A stretch of 64,000 nt of DNA from Solirubrobacter sp963736505 (lineage in GTDB: Bacteria > Actinomycetota > Thermoleophilia > Solirubrobacterales > Solirubrobacteraceae): the NCBI GenBank assembly GCA_963736505.1, contig CAVTOZ010000005.1, positions 372,001 through 436,000 of the forward strand, given 5' to 3'. The notes under the pieces were generated by a model that saw only the letters and a list, made by a program, of their open reading frames with translations, made no database searches and was not told where the DNA came from. Positions within the stretch are counted from its first letter, which is position 1. The number at the start of each line of letters is the position of its first letter. Both the position numbers and the translations under genes were made by a program. This document shows positions 8,665 through 17,051 of the stretch, piece by piece.

Positions 8665-9546
8665 GTGAAGGCGCTGGCGATCGACGGCGGCGGCATCCGC
8701 GGGCTGATCCCGGCGCTCGTGCTGGCCGAGATCGAGGCGCGGACCGGGCGCCGGATGGCGACGATGCTCGACCTGATCGCCGGGACGTCGACGGGCGGGA
8801 TCATCGCGTGCGCGCTCTCGCGGCCGGACCCGATGCCGGCCTCGCGGATCGCCGACATCTACGTGCAGGACGGCCCGAAGATCTTCGAGCGCAAGCTCGT
8901 CAAGGAGATCGAGTCGGCCAAGGGCTACCTCGACGAGCGCTACGACGCCGGCGCGCTCGTCGCGAGCCTGCAGACCCACATCGGCGACGCGACGCTCGAC
9001 CAGGCGACGGTGCCGACGCTGATCACCGTCTACGACGTGCAGGCGCGGGAGGCCGTGATCCTGCGCTCCGACCGCGACGCCGTCAGCATGGTCGACGCCG
9101 CGCACGCGACCTCGGCGGCGCCCACGTACTTCGAGCCCGTCCGGATCGGCGCGCGCACGTTCGTCGACGGCGGCGTGTTCGCCGTCAACCCGGCGGTGTT
9201 CGCCTACGTCGAAGCGGGCGGCGCGCCGGAGCTGCTGCTCTCGCTCGGCACCGGCGAGCACACGCGCCCGCTGCCGTACGACGACGTCAAGGACTGGGGC
9301 AAGCTCGAATGGGCGGAGCCGATCATCGACGTCGTCTTCGACGGCGGCGCGGACGCGGTCGACCTGCAGCTGCGCGCGCTCGCCGGCGCGAGCTACGTGC
9401 GGCTGCAGACGCGCCTGGAGGAGGCCAGCGACGACCTCGACGACGCGAGCGCCTCCAACCTCGCCGCCCTCGGGCGCGAGGCCGAGCGGCTGATCGCGGC
9501 GCGCAGCGCGGACATCGACCGCGTCTGCACGGTATTGACCGCCTAG
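8665..9546 (+). CDS. Patatin-like phospholipase
   Basis: A 293-residue lipid acyl hydrolase of the patatin family. It starts VKALAIDGGGIRGL, containing the oxyanion loop DGGGIRG. The nucleophile elbow is GTSTGG (Ser near residue 41) and the catalytic Asp lies in DGGVFAVNP (near 170). All catalytic-dyad elements are present and no signal peptide is visible, so it probably acts in the cytoplasm on membrane lipids. The open frame extends 75 nt upstream, but that part is antisense to the decayed hydrolase and lacks family similarity. Confidence 0.92.
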   Translation: MKALAIDGGGIRGLIPALVLAEIEARTGRRMATMLDLIAGTSTGGIIACALSRPDPMPASRIADIYVQDGPKIFERKLVKEIESAKGYLDERYDAGALVASLQTHIGDATLDQATVPTLITVYDVQAREAVILRSDRDAVSMVDAAHATSAAPTYFEPVRIGARTFVDGGVFAVNPAVFAYVEAGGAPELLLSLGTGEHTRPLPYDDVKDWGKLEWAEPIIDVVFDGGADAVDLQLRALAGASYVRLQTRLEEASDDLDDASASNLAALGREAERLIAARSADIDRVCTVLTA

Positions 9547-9552
9547 TACCAT
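9547..9552 (+). promoter_or_regulatory. -10 box TACCAT for the ArsR gene
   Basis: TACCAT begins directly after the patatin stop codon TAG and lies 7 nt before ATG 9560. There is no Shine-Dalgarno, consistent with a leaderless transcript. Confidence 0.5.
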
Positions 9553-9559
9553 CAACCAC

Positions 9560-9877
9560 ATGGTTGAGGATCGCATCGGCCTGGTGTTCGGGGCGCTGAG
9601 CGATCCGACGCGCCGCGCGATCGTCGAGCGGCTGCGCGACGGCGAGGCGACGGTCGGCGAGCTCGCTGAGCCGTTCGCGATGTCGCTGGCCGCCGTGAGC
9701 AAGCATGTGAAGGTGCTCGAGCGCGCCGGGCTCGTGCGCCAGCGGCCCGAGGGCCGGCTCCGGCGCTGCCGGCTCGCGCCCGAGCCGCTGCGCGAGGCTG
9801 ACGCGTTCCTTGCGCGCTACCGCCCGTTCTGGACGTCCAGCCTCGACGCGCTCGCGGAGGTCTTCGAGGCCCGATGA
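9560..9877 (+). CDS. ArsR-family transcriptional regulator
   Basis: A 105-residue winged-helix regulator. It has ALSDPTRRAIVERL near the start, the recognition helix around MSLAAVSKHVKVLERAGLV, and a wing with EGRLRRCRLAPEPL. This SRPBCC-linked ArsR group generally lacks metal-binding Cys pairs, and none is seen here. It overlaps the next gene by ATGA, the usual arrangement with an AHSA1 partner. It probably represses its own operon. Confidence 0.9.
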   Translation: MVEDRIGLVFGALSDPTRRAIVERLRDGEATVGELAEPFAMSLAAVSKHVKVLERAGLVRQRPEGRLRRCRLAPEPLREADAFLARYRPFWTSSLDALAEVFEAR

Positions 9878-10338
9878 TCCGCCTGACCCGCACCGTCGCC
9901 GGATCGCCCGAGGCCGTCTTCCGCGCCTGGACCGAGCCGGAGCGGCTGGCGGAGTGGTTCGGCCCGGGCGCCTAACGCGTGATCCGGGCCGAGCTCGACG
10001 TGCGGCACGGAGGGCGCTACCGGATCGAGTTCGACGCCGGCGACGGCGCGGCGGTGACCCTGACCGGCGAGTACCTCGAGATCGAGCTGCCGCGACGGCT
10101 CGTGTTCACCTGGAGCTGGGCGCTGGCGTGGCCCGACGAGCCGGAATCGCTGGTGACGGTCGAGCTCTCGCCCGCGCCGGGCGGGACGGAGGTCTCCGTC
10201 ACGCACGCCGGGTACGGCGAAGACGGCGACGCGTACCGCAGCGGCTGGGAGAGCGGGTTGGACAAGCTGGCGCGCCGCCTGGTCGGCGCCCGCGACGACG
10301 AGGAGGACGAGCGATGCCCATGGCCACGAACGAGTTGA
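9874..10338 (+). pseudogene. AHSA1/SRPBCC-family gene interrupted by a nonsense codon
   Basis: Translation from ATG 9874 reads a normal AHSA1 start (MIRLTRTVAGSPEAVFRAW) and then hits TAA at 9973-9975 after LAEWFGPGA. The same frame continues without shift through VIRAELDVRHGGRYRIEF to a natural stop at 10336-10338. One base change (TAC or TAT to TAA) would explain the break. A GTG at 9979 could give a 119-residue fragment without the first strand and helix. Its position after ArsR and before another SRPBCC gene indicates an operon of ligand-binding helix-grip proteins. A sequencing error is possible. Confidence 0.8.
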
Positions 10339-10745
10339 CGATCGCCAAGCCGCCGGCGGAGGTGTTCGCGTTCATCGCCGACGGCGAGAACGACCCTCGC
10401 TGGCGGCCCGCCGTGGCCGACGTCGCGCGCGCCTCCGGGGACGGCGTCGGGACGGTCTTCCGGCAGGGCATGAAGGGTCCGATGGGGCGGCGGATCGAGG
10501 CCGACTACCGGCTGACCGCGTACGAGCCCGATCGCCTGCTCGCCTTCGAGGTGATCGCCGGCCCGGTACGCCCGCGCGGGCGCTACGAGCTCGCCCCCGA
10601 CGGCGTCGGCACGCGCGTGCGCTTCACGCTCGAATGCGAGTTGAGCGGGCCCAAGAAGCTCGTGATGAGCCGCCCGGTCGAGAAGAGCATGCGCGGCGAG
10701 GTCGGCAACCTCGAGCGGCTCAAGGCCGTGCTCGAGGGCGGGTGA
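10314..10745 (+). CDS. SRPBCC-family helix-grip protein
   Basis: A 143-residue protein starting MPMATNELTIAKPPAEVFAF, the first strand and helix of the SRPBCC (polyketide cyclase/dehydrase, START-like) fold, and ending with the long helix SMRGEVGNLERLKAVLE. Such proteins bind hydrophobic ligands; the ligand here is unknown. It overlaps the interrupted AHSA1 gene by 25 nt in another frame, so it belongs to the ArsR operon. It ends 6 nt before the convergent glycosyltransferase gene. Confidence 0.85.
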   Translation: MPMATNELTIAKPPAEVFAFIADGENDPRWRPAVADVARASGDGVGTVFRQGMKGPMGRRIEADYRLTAYEPDRLLAFEVIAGPVRPRGRYELAPDGVGTRVRFTLECELSGPKKLVMSRPVEKSMRGEVGNLERLKAVLEGG

Positions 10746-10751
10746 GGCCGG

Positions 10752-13067
10752 TCAGACCTCGTCGGGGACCGGGCCGGGCGCGCTGAGCGAAACCGGGGCG
10801 CCGTGCATCGCGCGCAGCCGCACCTCGCGCCACGACAGGCCTTCCTTGACGAGCGCGGGAGCGCCCATCACGACCGCGGTGGCGACCTCGACGGCCTGCA
10901 GGATGATCCCGTAGCCGAGCGCCTGCGCCGGGGCGACGCCGTAGGCGCCGACCAGCACGGCCATGCAGGCGGCCTGGAAGACGCCGAGGTTCGACGGCGT
11001 GACCGGCAGCACGGCGGTGACGTTGACGGCGAACAGGATCGCGGCGGCGGCGCCGAGATCGGCCTTGTGGTCGAGCCCCAGGGCGACGAGCAGCACGTAG
11101 CAGGCGACCCACTGGACGGCCCAGGCCGACAGCTGCCCGCCGATCGCGACGGCGCCTTCGCGCGGGCGCCGGAAGACGATCAGGCCCGTGCGGACGCGGG
11201 CGAGCGCGAGCCGGCCCTGCGTCATCCAGCGTGAGACGCGCTGCGAGCGCGAGGGCAGGCCGGAGCGGATCAGCGCCGGCGCGACGAGCACCAGCACGAG
11301 CACCGCGAGCGGCGCCACCGCGTACCAGACCAGCGCCTGCTGGCGGCCGGCGAACAGCCCGATCGTGGTGAACATCACGATCCCGAGGATCACGAGCGCG
11401 AGCAGGTTGATCAGCGTCTGCGAGATCAGCGTGCCGAGCACGACCGGCAGCCGGTCGCGCGCGCGGCCGAGCCGGCGCGAGACGACGAGCGCGCGCGACG
11501 GCTCGCCGAGGCGGGCCGGCAGCGTCGCCGACATCAGGACGCCGATCGTGATGCCCTGGAACGCGTCCACCATCTTCGGGCGCGCGTCGGGCAGGGCGGC
11601 CTTGAGGATCGCGTGCCAGGAGACGGCGCGCAGGACCATCGAGGCGCACATCAGCGCGAGCCCGAACAGCACCCAGGCAGGTTGCGAGCGCACCAGCGCG
11701 TCGCCGATCCGCGCCGGCCCGATGTGGCGCACCGCGAGGTAGGAGCCGGCCACCGTGGCAAGCGTGGCGCCGGCGAGCACGGCCCGGCGGGCGACGCGGA
11801 CGGCGGTGCGGCCGCGGCTGCGCGGCGCCGGGTCCAGCGACGGCAGCCGGCGCGCCGGGACGCGCGGCAGGTTGTCGGCCGGCAGCGCGCCGACCTTGAT
11901 CGCGACGCGGCGGGGCGCGCTCTCGGGCTGCGTCACCGCGATCGCGTCGCCGTAGGCGGCGACGACCTGCTCGGCGATCCTCGGCCACGTGTAGCGCGCC
12001 GCGCTCTCGCCCGCGGCGGCGCCCAGGCGCTGCACGCGCGCGGGATCCAGCGCCAGGTCGCGCAGCGTCTCGGCCAGCCGCGTGGCGTCGCCGCGCGGGA
12101 CGAGCACGCCGTCGCGCCCGTCGGTGACCACGGCGCGGTAGCCCGCGATGTCGGAGGCGACGACCGGCGTGCCGGCGGCGAACGCCTCGGTCAGCACCAT
12201 GCCGAACGACTCGCCGCCGAGCGACGGCGCGCACAGCAGGTCCGCCTCGCGCAGGGCGGCGATCTTGGCGGCGTCGTCGACGCGGCCGAGCGCGGTGATG
12301 CCGTCGGCCTCGACCAGCAGCGGCGCCAGCTCGTCCGCCGTCGAGCCGATCACGATCAGCTCGGCCGGGACCTGGGTGCGCAGCGCCTCGAACGCCCGCA
12401 GCAGCACGGGCAGGCCCTTGCGCTCGACGGCCTGGCCGACGAACGCGATCCGCAGCGGCTCCCCCGGGACGCGCCGGCGCGGCGCGGGCGCGCCGGCCTC
12501 GGGCAGCGCGACGCCGTTGGGGATCACGCGGTAGCGGCCGCCATAGAAGCGCCGGCCCGTCCAGGCGGCGGCCTCGGACACGGCGATCCGCAGATTGAGG
12601 TGGTTGAGCTTGCGGCGCGCGCCGAGCAGGCTCGCGACGGCGTGCGGGAGGCGAGCCTCCGAATAGCAGTGGAACGTGCCGACGGTGGGCGCGTCGGCGC
12701 TCGTCAGCGCGTCCCAGCCGATCGTCGGCGCGACCGGCTCGTGGATGTGCACGACGTCGAAGGCGCCCGCGCGCAGCTCCCGCCGCAGCGTCGAGACGGC
12801 CGACGGCGTGCCGGCGAGGTTCGAGACGGCGCCGTTGAAGTCCCACCCGATCGTGCCGCCGAGCGGCACCAGCCACTCCGGTACGTCGCGCACCTGCGGA
12901 CGCGCGCCGCGGTGCAGCAGCGCGGTCTTTCGCCGATCCGGGTCATACGGCGCGAGCACGCGGATGTCATGACCTTGGCGGTCAAGCTCCGTGGCCAGGG
13001 CCTCGATGTGGCGCGTGACGCCACCTGGGTATGTCCACGAATACGGGGATACGAGAGCGACCCGCAT
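10752..13067 (-). CDS. GT4 glycosyltransferase fused to a flippase-like membrane domain
   Basis: A 771-residue two-domain protein. Residues 1 to about 385 form a GT-B glycosyltransferase of family 4 resembling PimA-type mannosyltransferases, with YPGGVTRHIEALA near the start and the E-x7-E loop GGESFGMVLTEAF. Residues about 430-750 hold around eight membrane segments of the LPG-synthase/YbhN (UPF0104) flippase-like family. The fusion suggests a lipid-linked sugar is made and moved across the membrane by one polypeptide; the sugar and lipid are unknown. The last residues (after about 750) are hydrophilic. Confidence 0.88.
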   Translation of the reverse strand: MRVALVSPYSWTYPGGVTRHIEALATELDRQGHDIRVLAPYDPDRRKTALLHRGARPQVRDVPEWLVPLGGTIGWDFNGAVSNLAGTPSAVSTLRRELRAGAFDVVHIHEPVAPTIGWDALTSADAPTVGTFHCYSEARLPHAVASLLGARRKLNHLNLRIAVSEAAAWTGRRFYGGRYRVIPNGVALPEAGAPAPRRRVPGEPLRIAFVGQAVERKGLPVLLRAFEALRTQVPAELIVIGSTADELAPLLVEADGITALGRVDDAAKIAALREADLLCAPSLGGESFGMVLTEAFAAGTPVVASDIAGYRAVVTDGRDGVLVPRGDATRLAETLRDLALDPARVQRLGAAAGESAARYTWPRIAEQVVAAYGDAIAVTQPESAPRRVAIKVGALPADNLPRVPARRLPSLDPAPRSRGRTAVRVARRAVLAGATLATVAGSYLAVRHIGPARIGDALVRSQPAWVLFGLALMCASMVLRAVSWHAILKAALPDARPKMVDAFQGITIGVLMSATLPARLGEPSRALVVSRRLGRARDRLPVVLGTLISQTLINLLALVILGIVMFTTIGLFAGRQQALVWYAVAPLAVLVLVLVAPALIRSGLPSRSQRVSRWMTQGRLALARVRTGLIVFRRPREGAVAIGGQLSAWAVQWVACYVLLVALGLDHKADLGAAAAILFAVNVTAVLPVTPSNLGVFQAACMAVLVGAYGVAPAQALGYGIILQAVEVATAVVMGAPALVKEGLSWREVRLRAMHGAPVSLSAPGPVPDEV

Positions 13068-13073
13068 GCCGTG

Positions 13074-13079
13074 ATCCTA
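13074..13079 (-). promoter_or_regulatory. -10 box TAGGAT for the GT4-flippase gene
   Basis: On the minus strand TAGGAT lies 6 nt before ATG 13067. It is divergent from the HemQ promoter, with 72 nt between the two start codons. Confidence 0.5.
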
Positions 13080-13123
13080 CGAAGGTCGCCCGACGGCCAC
13101 GATACGGCTAACCGCTCTTCACC

Positions 13124-13129
13124 TATGCT
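13124..13129 (+). promoter_or_regulatory. -10 box TATGCT for hemQ
   Basis: TATGCT lies 10 nt before ATG 13140. An upstream in-frame ATG at 13125 sits inside the box and so cannot be the start of a transcript initiated here. Confidence 0.5.
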
Positions 13130-13139
13130 GGCTAGCAGG

Positions 13140-13826
13140 ATGCCCGATCGGCAGTTCGTCAAGTACACGTTCTTGAAGGTGGATCCGGCCTGGCGGCGCC
13201 TGGATCCGGACGAGCGTTCACGCCATAAGCGCGAGTTCATGGCGGCGTGCGAGGACTTCGCCTCCGAGCGCCTGCTGCGGGCCTTCTCGCTGGTCGGCAC
13301 GCGCGGCGACGCCGACCTGATGCTGCTCTCCCAGGCGACCAACCTGGAGCGGATCCACGAGTTCCACGTCGTGCTCGCCCAGAGCGGCCTGATGGCCTGG
13401 TGCGAGACGTCGCACTCCTTCCTGGCGATGACCAAGGCGTCGGAGTACTCCGAAGAGTCGCGCCTCGAGGTCCGCCCCGCGCACGCCAAGTACCTGTTCG
13501 TCTACCCGTTCGTGAAGACGCGCGAGTGGTATGGGATCGATCCCAAGGAGCGCTGGCGGATCATGCAGGAGCACATCCGCGTCGGCCGCGAGTACCCGAG
13601 CATCGATCTCAACACCAGCTACAGCTTCGGCCTGGACGACCAGGAGTTCGTCGTCGCCTTCGAAGGCGACGAGCCGGCGGTCTTCCTCGACCTCGTGCAG
13701 CGCCTGCGCACGACGGAGGCGTCGGCGTACACGAAGCGCGACACGCCGACGTTCACGTGCATCGGCATGTCGGTCGAACGCGCGCTGAATGCGCTCGACG
13801 GCGCGACCGTCGCAGTCGAAGCCTGA
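13140..13826 (+). CDS. hemQ: Coproheme decarboxylase (HemQ, chlorite dismutase family)
   Basis: A 228-residue member of the chlorite dismutase-like family. It begins with the beta strand FVKYTFLKVDPAWRRL and has the core HAKYLFVYPFVKTREWYGI (near residues 118-136), typical of actinobacterial HemQ, including the Trp-Tyr position where the reactive Tyr lies. HemQ converts coproheme III to heme b in the coproporphyrin-dependent pathway. No other heme gene is nearby. The start is chosen from the -10 box spacing. Confidence 0.92.
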   Translation: MPDRQFVKYTFLKVDPAWRRLDPDERSRHKREFMAACEDFASERLLRAFSLVGTRGDADLMLLSQATNLERIHEFHVVLAQSGLMAWCETSHSFLAMTKASEYSEESRLEVRPAHAKYLFVYPFVKTREWYGIDPKERWRIMQEHIRVGREYPSIDLNTSYSFGLDDQEFVVAFEGDEPAVFLDLVQRLRTTEASAYTKRDTPTFTCIGMSVERALNALDGATVAVEA

Positions 13827-13858
13827 ACTTTTCCGGCGATCTGCCGATCCCAGGGGCG

Positions 13859-14809
13859 ATGACCCCCGCTACGACCTCACCTCGCGCCGAGCGCTACCGG
13901 CTCGTCACCCGCTCGGACTTCGACGGGCTCGTGTGCGCGGCGCTCCTCAAGCACCTCGGCATCCTCGACGACATCCTCTTCGTCCACCCCAAGGACGTGC
14001 AGGACGGCAAGATCGAGCTCGGCCCGAACGACGTCACCACGAACCTGCCGTACTCGCCTGACGTCGCGATCTCGTTCGATCACCACGACTCCGAGGTGAT
14101 CCGCGTCGGCGGCCCGAAGACGAACCACGTCATCGTGCCCGGCGCCGACTCCGCCGCCCGCGTGGTCTACGAGTACTACGGCGGGGACGCGACGTTCCCC
14201 GGCATCGAGGAGCTGATGGACGCCGTGGACAAGGGCGACGCCGCCCAGTTCACGACCGACGAGATCCTCTACCCGACCGGCTGGTCGCTGCTGAACTTCC
14301 TGATGGACCCGCGCACCGGCCTCGGCCGCTTCCGCGAGTTCACGATCTCCAACTACCAGCTGATGATGCAGCTGATCGACGTCTGCACCGCGATGTCGAT
14401 CGAGGAGATCCTCTGCACGCCGGACGTCAAGGAGCGCGTCGACCTCTACTTCAAGCACGCCGCGGCCGCCGAGCAGCAGATCCGCCGCTGCGCGAAGGTC
14501 CACGGCAACCTGGTCGTGCTCGATCTCCGCCACGAGGAGGTCATCCACCCGACCAACCGCTTCACGCTCTACGCGCTGTTCCCCCAGGCGAACATCTCGA
14601 TCCACGTGCTGTGGGGCTTCAAGCAGCAGAACACGGTGTTCGCGACCGGCAAGTCGATCATCGACCGCTCGTCGAAGACGAACGTCGGCGAGCTGATGCT
14701 CAGCTACGGCGGCGGCGGCCACGAGGCGGCCGGCACCTGCCAGATCGAGCACGGGGACGCCGGGCGCGTGCTCGGCGAGCTGATTCGCACGATCACGACG
14801 GACGGCTAG
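13859..14809 (+). CDS. DHH-family phosphoesterase
   Basis: A 316-residue cytoplasmic protein with the DHH phosphoesterase motifs in order: SDFDGLVCA (near 22), DHHDSE (near 74) and the DHHA1 glycine loop GGGGHEAAGTC near the C-terminus. The family includes exopolyphosphatases, nanoRNases and cyclic dinucleotide phosphodiesterases; sequence alone does not separate them. Two GGDEF/EAL genes lie in this window, but a link to cyclic nucleotides is only a guess. CAGGGG 5-10 nt before ATG 13859 is an acceptable ribosome site, so translation is probably coupled to hemQ. Confidence 0.85.
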   Translation: MTPATTSPRAERYRLVTRSDFDGLVCAALLKHLGILDDILFVHPKDVQDGKIELGPNDVTTNLPYSPDVAISFDHHDSEVIRVGGPKTNHVIVPGADSAARVVYEYYGGDATFPGIEELMDAVDKGDAAQFTTDEILYPTGWSLLNFLMDPRTGLGRFREFTISNYQLMMQLIDVCTAMSIEEILCTPDVKERVDLYFKHAAAAEQQIRRCAKVHGNLVVLDLRHEEVIHPTNRFTLYALFPQANISIHVLWGFKQQNTVFATGKSIIDRSSKTNVGELMLSYGGGGHEAAGTCQIEHGDAGRVLGELIRTITTDG

Positions 14810-14812
14810 TCT
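14807..14812 (+). promoter_or_regulatory. -10 box TAGTCT that includes a stop codon
   Basis: TAGTCT lies exactly 7 nt before TTG 14820. Its first three bases are the TAG stop codon of the DHH gene. No Shine-Dalgarno is present. Confidence 0.5.
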
Positions 14813-14819
14813 CCGCGGC

Positions 14820-15434
14820 TTGGACGCCGCGGACGCTCATCTGAGCAAGGACCCGGTCATGGCCGGGCTGATCAGGGACTTCGGCGGCCCGCTCCCGATC
14901 AACTCGGACGAGCGGGCCGACGTCTACGGCTCGCTGATCCGCGCGATCACGAGCCAGCAGCTGTCGACGAAGGCCGCCAACACGATCTACGGTCGCCTGC
15001 TGGCGCGCTTCGGCGACCGCCCGCCGACGCCGCGCGAGATCCTCGACGACGACCCCGACGCGCTCAAGGCCGCCGCCGGGCTGTCGCGCGCGAAGGTCAA
15101 CTCGCTGCGCTCGCTGGCCCAGCACGTGCTCGACGGCGAGCTCGCGATCGGGTCGTTCGAGACGCTCGACGACGCCGAGGCGATCCGCGCGCTCGTCGCC
15201 GTCAAGGGCATCGGCGAATGGACGGCGCACATGTTCCTGATGTTCACGCTGCACCGGCAGGACATCTTCGCCACGGGGGACGTCGGGATCCGCAACGCGA
15301 TCATGCGCGCGTACGGGCTCGCGACGCCGCCGGACGCGGACGCGATGACCGAGATCGCCGAGCCCTGGCGCCCGTACCGCACGCGCGCGTGCCGCTACCT
15401 GTGGAGAAGCCTCGAAAATGCGCCGCTCACCTGA
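14820..15434 (+). CDS. DNA-3-methyladenine glycosylase II (AlkA-like, HhH-GPD)
   Basis: A 204-residue helix-hairpin-helix base-excision enzyme. It has ITSQQLSTKAA near 44, the hairpin VKGIGEWTAHMF (near 127) and the catalytic Asp in ATGDVGIRNA (near 153). This matches the short AlkA-like glycosylases that remove alkylated purines. There is no Fe-S cluster Cys motif and no Ada fusion. TTG is taken as the start because it begins the homologous region and has the -10 box at ideal distance. The 3' end overlaps the convergent antiporter gene by 8 nt. Confidence 0.9.
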   Translation: MDAADAHLSKDPVMAGLIRDFGGPLPINSDERADVYGSLIRAITSQQLSTKAANTIYGRLLARFGDRPPTPREILDDDPDALKAAAGLSRAKVNSLRSLAQHVLDGELAIGSFETLDDAEAIRALVAVKGIGEWTAHMFLMFTLHRQDIFATGDVGIRNAIMRAYGLATPPDADAMTEIAEPWRPYRTRACRYLWRSLENAPLT

Positions 15435-16959
15435 GCCGCGCCTCGTCGAGATCGAGGTCGCGCTCGATCAGGCGCACCGTGTCCTGCCCGATCCTGCCCT
15501 CGTCGCGCAGGCGCAGCAGCGTGGAGCGCTCGGTGTCCATCACGTCGCGGCGCAGGGTGCTGAGCCGCTCGCGGCGCGTACGCGCCTCGTCGAGCGCCTC
15601 CTCGCGGCGGTCGCCGCTGACGACCGCCATGCACTGGCGGAAGCGGCCGCGGTAGACCTCGCGCAGGCGCCGCAGCTGCTCGCCGTCGACCTCGCCCTCG
15701 GCCTCCAGCTCGTCGAGCCGGTCGAGCGCGGCCTGCGCCGCCTCCAATCGCGCGATCGCCTCGTCGAGGCTCCATTCGCGCTCGCGGTCGAGCTTCAGCG
15801 CGCGGATCACGACCGGCAGCGTCAGCCCCTGGCCGACGAGCGTGACGAGGATCACCGCGTAGGTGAGGATGATCACCTCCGGCCGCCCGGGCATGGCCAG
15901 CGGCGCGCCGAGCGCGGCCGAGAGCGAGACCGCGCCGCGCATGCCGCACCACCCGATGACGATCCGCTCGCGTCGCGAGATGTCGTCGGACAGCTTCAGC
16001 AGCGCGAACGCCGCGCGGACCGCGATCACGACGGCGCTGACCGCCAGGCCGGCGACGACCATCGTCGCCGCCGACCGGCCGTGCAGCTCGTTCACGACGG
16101 TGTCGAACTGGACGCCGAGCAGCACGAACAGCAGCGTCTCCAGCGCGAACACGAGGATCGTCCAGAACGCGCTCGCGGTCAGGCGCTTGTCGGCGTCCAA
16201 GAACTCCGACTGGTGCCAGCCGGAGTAGAGGCCGCAGGCGACGCAGGCGAGCACGCCGGAGGCGCCGATCTCCTCCGCCGCGATGTAGCTCGCGTAGGCC
16301 ACGAGCACCGTGAGCACGACGACGACGCTGACGTCGTCCACGCGGCGCAGCAGCTGGATCGACACGCGCGAGACGACGATCCCGACCGCCGCGCCGCCGG
16401 CCGCCGCCCAGACGAAGTCCAGCAGCGCGTGGCCCGGCGCGAACGTGCCGGTCACGGCGGCCGCGACGGCGACCTTGAACGCGGTCAGGCCGGTGGCGTC
16501 GTTGATCAGCGACTCGCCCTGGACGAGCCGGCTCACGCGCGCCGGGACCGTGACGCGGCTGAACGTCGCGATCGCCGCCACGGCGTCGGTCGGCGCCACC
16601 ACGGCGCCGAGCACGAACGCGGCCGCCCACGGCAGGCCGTCGACGAGCGCGTGCGCGACGACCGCGACGGCGGTCATGGTCACGAGCACGAGCACGAGGG
16701 CGAGGGCTCCGAGGGCGCGCGACTCGGCCTTCAGCTCGCGCGGCGACGCGTACCAGCCGGCCGACATCAGCAGCGGCGGGAGGAACACGAGCAGGACCGC
16801 GTCGGGCTCGAGCTCGAGATCCGGCAGCCCCGGCACGAACGCGACCGCGAGACCGCCCAGCACGAGCACGATCGGGTACGGCAGGTGGACGAGATCGGCC
16901 GCGCGCACCAGCAGCACGGCGGCGAGCAGGAGCGCGAAGAGGTACTCGAGGTCCCCCAA
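15427..16959 (-). CDS. CPA1-family Na+/H+ antiporter
   Basis: A 510-residue protein with about 12 membrane segments, then a charged cytoplasmic tail of about 130 residues (from LKLDREREWSLDEAI). The CPA1 ion-binding motif appears in QGESLINDATGL (near 165), preceded by APTDAVA. It should exchange Na+ or K+ for H+. The tail resembles that of bacterial NhaP/YjcE-type exchangers. The start codon is TTG, supported by TAGACT 9 nt upstream. Confidence 0.92.
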   Translation of the reverse strand: MGDLEYLFALLLAAVLLVRAADLVHLPYPIVLVLGGLAVAFVPGLPDLELEPDAVLLVFLPPLLMSAGWYASPRELKAESRALGALALVLVLVTMTAVAVVAHALVDGLPWAAAFVLGAVVAPTDAVAAIATFSRVTVPARVSRLVQGESLINDATGLTAFKVAVAAAVTGTFAPGHALLDFVWAAAGGAAVGIVVSRVSIQLLRRVDDVSVVVVLTVLVAYASYIAAEEIGASGVLACVACGLYSGWHQSEFLDADKRLTASAFWTILVFALETLLFVLLGVQFDTVVNELHGRSAATMVVAGLAVSAVVIAVRAAFALLKLSDDISRRERIVIGWCGMRGAVSLSAALGAPLAMPGRPEVIILTYAVILVTLVGQGLTLPVVIRALKLDREREWSLDEAIARLEAAQAALDRLDELEAEGEVDGEQLRRLREVYRGRFRQCMAVVSGDRREEALDEARTRRERLSTLRRDVMDTERSTLLRLRDEGRIGQDTVRLIERDLDLDEARLR

Positions 16960-16968
16960 GGACGCCGG

Positions 16969-16974
16969 AGTCTA
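16969..16974 (-). promoter_or_regulatory. -10 box TAGACT for the antiporter
   Basis: On the minus strand TAGACT lies 9 nt before TTG 16959. The divergent lipoprotein gene starts at 17052. Confidence 0.45.
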
Positions 16975-17036
16975 GGCGTGAACCGGGGCGGACGAACGGC
17001 GTAGACCCCCTCATGCTCGTTCCTCCCCGCGTTGAC

Positions 17037-17042
17037 TACCCT
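17037..17042 (+). promoter_or_regulatory. -10 box TACCCT for the thioredoxin-like lipoprotein
   Basis: TACCCT lies 9 nt before ATG 17052 and immediately follows TTGAC. No Shine-Dalgarno is seen. Confidence 0.45.
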
Positions 17043-17051
17043 TGCGCGTCT

